From Pseudomonas pharyngis (GTDB lineage: Bacteria; Pseudomonadota; Gammaproteobacteria; Pseudomonadales; Pseudomonadaceae), in the NCBI RefSeq assembly GCF_021602345.1, contig NZ_BQID01000004.1:372001-436000 (forward strand): 64,000 nt of DNA, written 5' to 3'. The notes under the pieces were generated by a model. That model had not been told where the DNA came from, did not search any database, and was given only the letters and a program-made list of their open reading frames with translations. Position numbers and translations under genes: made by a program. Every line of letters begins with the position of its first letter. Positions within the stretch are counted from its first letter, which is position 1. This document shows positions 57,363 to 64,000 of this stretch, piece by piece.

Positions 57363-58234
57363 GCCTGCGCAGCCTCCAGCAACCAGTGTCTGAACGCCGC
57401 CATCGCCGACGTCTCCGGCCGTGACTGCAAGCGCGTCAGCCAATAGCTGCCGGTGGTGATTTCGATGGCAAAGGGTTGGCGGATCAGGTCCGCCGCCAGT
57501 TGCCGGGCAAACATCAACGGCGGCGCCAGTGCCACCCCGCCGCCCTGCAACGCCGCTTCCATCATCGCCAGCGACGAGTCGAACACGATGCTCTGGGGCG
57601 GCGCAGCATGGGTCGCCATACCCGCCGCGTGAAACCATTCCGGCCACTCATCGGTGCGATAGGAGCGCAGCAAACGGTGCTGCAGAAGATCCCCCGGCGC
57701 GTGCAGTTGCCGAGCGATTTCCGGCACGCAGAGCACCGACAATGGCGCCTCCAGCAAACGGGTCGCCTCGATACCGTGCCATGCCCCGGCACCGAAGCGG
57801 ATCGCGTAATCCAGCCCCTCGGCGGCGACGTCCACCCGGTTGTTGTTGGTCGACAGTCGCAAATCTATGAGCGGATGTTTCGCCTGAAAGTCTGCCAGCC
57901 TCGGCAACAGCCATCCCACCGTGAAGGTGCCCACCGCGCCGACCGTGAGCATTTCCCGATATTGCCCGCCCGCCAGACGCTCGAGCATCTGCGCGATATG
58001 ATCAAACGACGTGGTCAGCACCGGCAGCAGGGTTTCGCCCTCGCCGGTCAGCATCAGCCCACGGGGCAGGCGTTTGAACAGGATCACGCCGAGTTGCGCT
58101 TCCAGGCTTTTGACCTGATGGCTGACGGCCGCCTGGGTTACGCACAACTCCACGGCCGCACGGGTGAAGCTCAGGTGGCGCGCAGAGGCTTCAAAGGCGC
58201 GTAATGCATTCAAGGGCAATTGAGGTCGAATCAT
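57359..58234 (-). CDS. ampR: AmpR-type LysR regulator of beta-lactamase
   Basis: 291 residues. N terminus [20 protein letters not shown] with [19 protein letters not shown] is that of AmpR. It is divergent from ampC across 160 bases, the standard arrangement. AmpR switches ampC on when anhydro-muropeptides displace UDP-MurNAc-pentapeptide. The stop overlaps the gudD stop as CTAG. I see no decay. Confidence 0.92.
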   Translation of the reverse strand: MIRPQLPLNALRAFEASARHLSFTRAAVELCVTQAAVSHQVKSLEAQLGVILFKRLPRGLMLTGEGETLLPVLTTSFDHIAQMLERLAGGQYREMLTVGAVGTFTVGWLLPRLADFQAKHPLIDLRLSTNNNRVDVAAEGLDYAIRFGAGAWHGIEATRLLEAPLSVLCVPEIARQLHAPGDLLQHRLLRSYRTDEWPEWFHAAGMATHAAPPQSIVFDSSLAMMEAALQGGGVALAPPLMFARQLAADLIRQPFAIEITTGSYWLTRLQSRPETSAMAAFRHWLLEAAQA

Positions 58235-58256
58235 GCCAAGTCCCAAATTTTTCTAA

Positions 58257-59561
<1,305 letters not shown>

Positions 59562-59570
59562 TCACGCCAT

Positions 59571-59600
59571 AAAAAACGGGCGACCTGAGAAGGTCGCCCG
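59571..59600. terminator. Bidirectional terminator after ampC
   Basis: ACGGGCGACCT and AGGTCGCCCGT pair around a four-base loop with A and T runs on the two sides. Confidence 0.92.
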
Positions 59601-59633
59601 TTTTTCTTTTCTGATCCCCCCTGAATCAGAACA

Positions 59634-60200
59634 TCAATCATCCGGCATTTCCGGCGGCTTGGCCGGTTTGGTCGGTTTCGCCGGCTTGGTCCCTTTTGCG
59701 CCCTTGGCCGGCGCCGGTTCTGCAGCAGCCGGGGCCGTGACCACGGTGGAAGTGGCTTCTTTTTCAGCGGCAGGCAACGCATCAATGGTGTCGAAAATCT
59801 TCTTCAAATCGACCGCCGCCGCTTCATCCCCCGAAGCCGTCAGTTTGGTCTCGCCATCCTTGCCCACCAGGAAGACTTTCGGATACGCCCCGGCGCCCAG
59901 CTTCAGCGAGCGCAGCAGCGCCATGGTTTGCTGCTGCTCGAGGCTTTTGCCATCGACCTGACCGCTCATGCTCAGGATGGTGTAAACCTTGATCTTGCGG
60001 TCGGCGATGCCTTGTTTGTTGGCCGGGTCATCCAGCGCTTTTTTCAGGCTGACCCAATAAGAATCGACTGTGCTGGAAGCGATCACGATCAATGGGCGGT
60101 TAATGCCCTTGTCGACGTCCAGAGGGGAATCGCCGTCGGCGGCGAACAGGGGGCCGGCAATCGCCAGCAAGAGTGTCAGGGTCAGTGACCTGATGAGCAT
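59634..60200 (-). CDS. Periplasmic thioredoxin-like protein (DUF4174 type)
   Basis: 188 residues from ATG 60200, six bases after AAGGAG. A signal peptide ends AIAGPLFAAD. The central part (RPLIVIASSTVDSYWVSL, and YPKVFLVGKDGETKL) fits the DUF4174 thioredoxin-like fold without a CxxC pair. The C-terminal tail is low-complexity (PAPAKGAKGTKPAKPTKPAK). Redox activity is not expected because the Cys are missing. Single gene; role unknown. Confidence 0.75.
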   Translation of the reverse strand: MLIRSLTLTLLLAIAGPLFAADGDSPLDVDKGINRPLIVIASSTVDSYWVSLKKALDDPANKQGIADRKIKVYTILSMSGQVDGKSLEQQQTMALLRSLKLGAGAYPKVFLVGKDGETKLTASGDEAAAVDLKKIFDTIDALPAAEKEATSTVVTAPAAAEPAPAKGAKGTKPAKPTKPAKPPEMPDD

Positions 60201-60410
60201 GCGCATCTCCTTTTGATATCCACGCTCTAATGATTGCGCATCGCGGCGATTGTTCCGGGGGCTGCCCGGCAAAAGTGTTTCGCCTTGCCCAAAGCTTAGG
60301 TCAGCACCGGTTTTGCGCAACCGGATGGGCGCGATCGTGTCGCGCATTTGATTAGCTCTTATGACCGCATTAGGGTGGCAGCTCCAACTGTGAAATGGAG
60401 TTCAACGCGC

Positions 60411-60887
60411 ATGCACATCGACTACCTCTGCCATCACCCCGAACTGATTGAAGAACTGGCCGAACTCAACTTCAAGGAATGGGGCCAGTACAAACCCGAA
60501 GACACCCTCGCCAGCCGCACCGAACGTATGCGCGCCGCCTGCGGCAAAGGTGCGATTCCCAGCGTGGTAGTGGCGATCGAAGACGGAAAACTGCTCGGCG
60601 GTGCGCTGCTGATCGACAGCGACATGGATGCCCGTCCGCAATTGACGCCGTGGCTGGCCGGGGTCTACGTGAAGGCCGAACAGCGTGGTCGCGGCATCGC
60701 CTCGCAACTGGTCAACCGCATCGTCGAGGAAGCCGCCGCCCTGGGTGTGCCGCAGTTGTACCTGTACACCGATGCCGCGCAGTCGCTATATGCGCGCCTG
60801 GGTTGGGAGGTGCTGGAGGAAATGGAATATGACGGGTTGCCGGTGACGGTGATGAAGCGGGCGCTCGGTCAGAACGCCAGCTTGTAA
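60411..60887 (+). CDS. GNAT-family N-acetyltransferase
   Basis: 158 residues from ATG 60411 (MHIDYLCHHPEL). Acetyl-CoA loop: GVYVKAEQRGRGIASQLVNRI. C-terminal segments LYLYTDAAQSLYARLGWEV and DGLPVTVMKRAL complete the GNAT fold. Substrate not deducible. Its end overlaps the facing TauE gene by 19 bases. Confidence 0.88.
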   Translation: MHIDYLCHHPELIEELAELNFKEWGQYKPEDTLASRTERMRAACGKGAIPSVVVAIEDGKLLGGALLIDSDMDARPQLTPWLAGVYVKAEQRGRGIASQLVNRIVEEAAALGVPQLYLYTDAAQSLYARLGWEVLEEMEYDGLPVTVMKRALGQNASL

Positions 60888-61654
60888 CCGATCAACACCA
60901 GCATCGTCGCCAGGCACGGGCGCAGCAGTTCATCGGAGACCCGACCGGTCAGGTGGCTGCCGAGCCAGATGCCCGGCAGCGAGCCGACCAGCAGAAAACC
61001 CAGCACGCCCCAGTCCATGTTGCCCATGCTCGCGTGGCCGAGGCCGGCGACCAGGGTCAGCGGGACGGCGTGGGCGATTTCGGTGCCGACCAGACGGCGG
61101 GTCGGCAGCAGCGGATAGAGGATGAACAGTGCGACAGTGCCGAGGGCGCCGGCGCCGATGGAGGTCAGGGCGACCATGGTGCCGAGGATCAGACCGGTGA
61201 TCACGGTCATGCCATTCAGGCGCGCACCGCTGGGGTTGTAGTTGCCGCCAGCACGTTTGTGGGCGAATTCCAGCAGGCGTTTCTTGAACAGAATCGCCAG
61301 CGCCGTGGCGAACAGCACGAAGCCCAGCGCTTGCTTGATGATGGCGTTCATCGCATCCGGCGCAGTGTGCAGGGTGCTGAGGAACCACAAGGTCATCGCC
61401 ACCGCCGGAACACTGCCCAGGGTCAGCCAGCCGGTGATGGCCCAGTCGATGTTCTTGTTCTTCCTGTGCACCAGCACGCCACTGGATTTGGTGATGGCCG
61501 CGTACAGCAGATCCGTGCCCACCGCCGTGGCCGGATTGATGCCGAACCACAGCAGGATCGGCGTCATCAACGAACCGCCGCCGACACCGGTCATGCCGAC
61601 GATGAACCCCACCACCAGCCCGGCAATCACCAGGCCGAAATTTGCCAATTCCAT
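60869..61654 (-). CDS. TauE/SafE-family membrane permease
   Basis: 261 residues from ATG 61654, with eight or so membrane segments. The duplicated family motif is present: GFIVGMTGVGGGSLMTPILL and GTMVALTSIGAGALGTVALF. Relatives export sulfite, sulfoacetate or taurine products. No sulfur genes are nearby, so the substrate is unknown. Confidence 0.9.
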   Translation of the reverse strand: MELANFGLVIAGLVVGFIVGMTGVGGGSLMTPILLWFGINPATAVGTDLLYAAITKSSGVLVHRKNKNIDWAITGWLTLGSVPAVAMTLWFLSTLHTAPDAMNAIIKQALGFVLFATALAILFKKRLLEFAHKRAGGNYNPSGARLNGMTVITGLILGTMVALTSIGAGALGTVALFILYPLLPTRRLVGTEIAHAVPLTLVAGLGHASMGNMDWGVLGFLLVGSLPGIWLGSHLTGRVSDELLRPCLATMLVLIGYKLAF

Positions 61655-61750
61655 TAAGACGTCCAGACAAACCACAGGAAAAATCCGGCCCGCAGCATAA
61701 CCAGTTTTCTTATAACGCCCTATATCGATCGGATCTATCGTTATGCCATT

Positions 61751-62500
61751 TCACTGCACGGGCAAAAAATTCAAAAACAACAGGCTCTGGGCGTAATTCA
61801 GCCCGATGCGCCGGTAGCGCTCGTCGAGCATCTGGGTCAGCAGATCCAGACGCGCCACGACTTTGCCGAACTCCGTGGCGAAACTCAGGTTGCTGCCCTC
61901 CTCGGAAATCTCATTGGAAAACAGCAGCGGTTGGCCATCCTTGTTCTGCCGCTGGGCGAGGATCCAAGTGGCTTTCTCGATATTGCGCGCGGCGTTGTTG
62001 ACGAAGGTCGGGTTGATCGCATCGGTCATGTAGAACTCGGTGCGATTGCCGTGGGCGGTGACCAGCATGCTGCCGATCGCATAGATGAACGCGCCGACCC
62101 GGTCGCCGAGGAATTCCGGGCTCATGGCATAGCTCAGCGCTGCCAGATCCTTTTTGCCGCCGAGGGTCGGCAAGGGTTGCTGTTGCTCAATGGCCAGTCG
62201 CACCTGCTTGACCGCCGTGCGAATGTCGAGAAAACCGGATTTGCGTAGTTCCTCCGGGTTACGCAAATACAACTTGCCCATCAAGCGGTAGAGGCTGTCG
62301 AGGTTGTCACGCATCGCCAGAGTTGCCATGCGATCGACGCTGGTCTGGAGAAATTCCTGAGGCCTGCCTTCGCGCATCTGGGTGATGAAATTGTTGCCGT
62401 CCTGATGGCTGCAACCGCCGAGCAGCAGCGTCGACAGGCAGGCCAGCAGCAGGCACGGGCGATGAATGAATGCAGCGATGGGGTGCAAAACTCTCGGCAT
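61751..62500 (-). CDS. Lipoprotein of unknown function
   Basis: 249 residues from ATG 62500, with lipobox STLLLGGC (Cys at about 30). The mature part is mainly helical and begins NNFITQMREGRPQEFLQTSVDRMATLAM. No domain is known to me. It is upstream of, and co-directional with, the TauE gene, at 96 bases. Confidence 0.7.
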   Translation of the reverse strand: MPRVLHPIAAFIHRPCLLLACLSTLLLGGCSHQDGNNFITQMREGRPQEFLQTSVDRMATLAMRDNLDSLYRLMGKLYLRNPEELRKSGFLDIRTAVKQVRLAIEQQQPLPTLGGKKDLAALSYAMSPEFLGDRVGAFIYAIGSMLVTAHGNRTEFYMTDAINPTFVNNAARNIEKATWILAQRQNKDGQPLLFSNEISEEGSNLSFATEFGKVVARLDLLTQMLDERYRRIGLNYAQSLLFLNFLPVQ

Positions 62501-62647
62501 GAATTCTTTGACGGACACGTTCCTGTGCGGCGGAAGTCACCGCACCCTGGCCATGGATAGAGCCGGGGATTTCGCAAAAGTGCAGTGCCGGCGTGGATTC
62601 CCGACCTTCGGCGCCCTTGGCTCAATCAATTTAGTCCGACTTTATTT

Positions 62648-62675
62648 TTGCATTAATCGTTTAATCCGCTATAAA
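62648..62675 (+). promoter_or_regulatory. Candidate sigma-70 promoter of galM
   Basis: TTGCAT (62648-62653), 16 bases, TATAAA (62670-62675), in an AT-rich gap 73 bases before the galM ATG. Confidence 0.55.
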
Positions 62676-62747
62676 TCCTCACTCAAGCATTAATTAGCAT
62701 GACTATTTAAAGATTTTCAAAACAACAACAAAAAGGAAGGTCAACCC

Positions 62748-63896
62748 ATGCTTCAATCCCGACACTCACTCTGCGGCCTCGGACTGTCCCTGATGATCGC
62801 CACCCTCTCCGCCCAGGCCGCCGGCCTGACCAGCGAACACAAAGCCTTCGGCCAAACCAATGACGGCACGCCGGTCGAGCAATACATCCTGCGCAACAGC
62901 CACGGCATGCAAGCCACGGTCATCACCTACGGCGCGACCTTGCAGGCGCTGCAAGTGCCGGACAAGCACGGCAAGCTCGACGACATCGTCCTCGGTTTCG
63001 ATGATGTGCAGGGTTATCAGAAAGGCACCGCGTACTTCGGCGCAACCATCGGCCGCTTCGGCAATCGCCTGGCCGACGGTGCGTTCGAGCTCGACGGCAA
63101 ACGCTACCAGGTGCCGCAGAACGACAAGACCAACGCCTTGCACGGCGGCACTCAGGGCTTCGACAAAAAGGTCTGGAAGGCGAAGGAAACCAAGGACAAG
63201 GACTCGGTCGGCGTGACCCTGACCTATCTGTCGGCGGATGGTGAAATGGGTTTCCCCGGCAACCTCACCACCGAGGTGACCTACCGCCTTACCGACTCTA
63301 ACGAGCTGCGCATCGACTACAAGGCCAACACCGACAAACCCACTGTGCTCAACCTGACCAACCACAGCTACTTCAACCTTGCCGGCGCCGGCAATGGCGA
63401 CATCCTCAAGCAAGTCGCCACCCTGCACGCCAGCCATTACACCCCGGTCACCGCCAAGCTGATACCGACCGGCGAACTGGCGCCCGTGGCCGGCACACCG
63501 ATGGACTTCACCAAACCGACCGCCATCGGCCAGCACATCAAGGCCGATCATCCGCAGTTGAAATTCGCTGAAGAGAAACAAGGCGGCTTCGATTTCAACT
63601 GGGCGCTGGACACCAAGGGAGACGTCAGCAAACTCGCCGCCGAAGTCAGTGACCCGCAATCCGGTCGCCACTTGCAGCTGTTCACCAACGAACCGGGCGT
63701 GCAGTTCTACACCAGCAACTTCCTCGACGGCACGGTCAAGGGCAAGGGTGGCAAGGTCTATCCGCACTGGGGCGCGTTCACCCTGGAGACTCAGCACTAC
63801 CCGGATTCGCCGAACCAGCCGAACTTCCCGAGTACCCGCCTCGATCCCGGCCAGACCTACACCCAGAGCGTGGTGTTGAAGTTCTCCGCTAAGTAA
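62748..63896 (+). CDS. galM: Exported aldose 1-epimerase (galactose mutarotase)
   Basis: 382 residues. A signal peptide (LGLSLMIATLSAQAAG) precedes a mutarotase fold. Catalytic His in TNHSYFNLAG and acid/base Glu in TLETQHYPDSPNQ are present, plus GRFGNRLADG and NALHGG. It interconverts alpha and beta anomers of aldoses, here in the periplasm. AAAAGGAAGG precedes the ATG. No other gal genes are near. Confidence 0.92.
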   Translation: MLQSRHSLCGLGLSLMIATLSAQAAGLTSEHKAFGQTNDGTPVEQYILRNSHGMQATVITYGATLQALQVPDKHGKLDDIVLGFDDVQGYQKGTAYFGATIGRFGNRLADGAFELDGKRYQVPQNDKTNALHGGTQGFDKKVWKAKETKDKDSVGVTLTYLSADGEMGFPGNLTTEVTYRLTDSNELRIDYKANTDKPTVLNLTNHSYFNLAGAGNGDILKQVATLHASHYTPVTAKLIPTGELAPVAGTPMDFTKPTAIGQHIKADHPQLKFAEEKQGGFDFNWALDTKGDVSKLAAEVSDPQSGRHLQLFTNEPGVQFYTSNFLDGTVKGKGGKVYPHWGAFTLETQHYPDSPNQPNFPSTRLDPGQTYTQSVVLKFSAK

Positions 63897-63903
63897 GCAC
63901 CTG

Positions 63904-63982
63904 ACCTCCTTTCTGAAACCGGACGGAACCCGTGGGCTATTCTGCTGCCCACCCAAGGTATCGACCGTTTCAGAAAGGAGGT
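63904..63982. promoter_or_regulatory. 16-bp inverted repeat enclosing the next gene's ribosome binding site
   Basis: ACCTCCTTTCTGAAAC (63904-63919) and GTTTCAGAAAGGAGGT (63967-63982) are perfect complements. A second hairpin (GTGGGC...GCCCAC, 63932-63952) lies inside. The right arm contains the AGGAGG that serves ATG 63987, so folding would hide that site. It may be an attenuator, an end of the galM message, or the end of a mobile element. Confidence 0.6.
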
Positions 63983-63986
63983 TTGA

Positions 63987-64000
63987 ATGCGTACCCTCGA
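63987..64000 (+). CDS. Start of a further gene, cut by the window edge
   Basis: ATG 63987 follows AAAGGAGGTTTGA, an ideal ribosome binding site. Only four codons (Met-Arg-Thr-Leu) are visible, so no product can be named. Confidence 0.5.

Noticed and set aside
62766-63956. 396-codon minus-strand frame opposite galM.
   Set aside because: Antisense shadow of a complete mutarotase gene with signal peptide and ribosome site.

Overview
The window is chromosomal DNA of a Pseudomonas, most likely of the P. fluorescens group. This rests on the high GC content and codon use, the tig-clpP-clpX-lon-hupB-ppiD block beside a folD/tRNA block (the arrangement known from P. aeruginosa), the ampR-ampC pair, and paired REP sequences of the GTGGGAGCGAGCCTGCTCGC type. 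There is no prophage, integron, CRISPR array or complete insertion sequence. Accessory and metabolic genes surround a conserved housekeeping core.

Layout. 1-6411 (minus): a Csu-type chaperone-usher pilus operon of four spore-coat-U pilins, chaperone, usher and a two-domain tip adhesin cut by the window edge. 6606-9193: a ZapE-like AAA ATPase and a leucine-rich-repeat protein kinase. 9321-11652: a YebC-family factor and a short orphan VgrG. 11656-18611: a 2-aminoethylphosphonate module with an FAD amine oxidase-like enzyme, an organophosphate-antiporter-like permease, two LysR regulators, phnW and phnX. 18808-28263: cytochrome b561, a PLP enzyme, fadH, an apparently inactive nitrilase-fold protein with an AraC regulator, a 28-residue microprotein, a lipoprotein, and a LysR/MFS pair. 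28324-36843 (minus): the protein-quality-control block ppiD, a decayed tRNA-Asp-like gene, hupB, lon, clpX, clpP and tig. 37244-37722: tRNA-His, Leu, His, Arg. 37997-53216: folD, pbpG, small acidic proteins, a C39-like pseudopeptidase, terC, nhaR, sstT, yceH, a shikimate dehydrogenase paralogue, an AI-2E family permease and trhP. 53579-57362: a glucarate module (FCD regulator, transporter, gudD). 57359-59561: ampR-ampC. 59634-64000: small unrelated units, an exported aldose 1-epimerase, and the start of a further gene.

How the genes work together. The phosphonate module can import 2-AEP, transaminate it (PhnW) and cleave phosphonoacetaldehyde (PhnX). The flavoenzyme may offer an oxidative entry for AEP or N-methyl-AEP. 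The glucarate genes are probably repressed through TTGT-N3-ACAA operators that lie on both sides of the divergent promoter region. Trigger factor, ClpXP, Lon, HU and PpiD form a folding and proteolysis block, and lon has a good heat-shock promoter.

No wholly new system stands out. The items most worth a second look are: a tRNA-Asp-like gene whose anticodon and D stems are broken; two enzyme-fold proteins that have lost their catalytic residues; an LRR-kinase with an HGDL-type catalytic loop; a set of tiny acidic disordered proteins; and a long inverted repeat that buries the ribosome binding site of the last gene.
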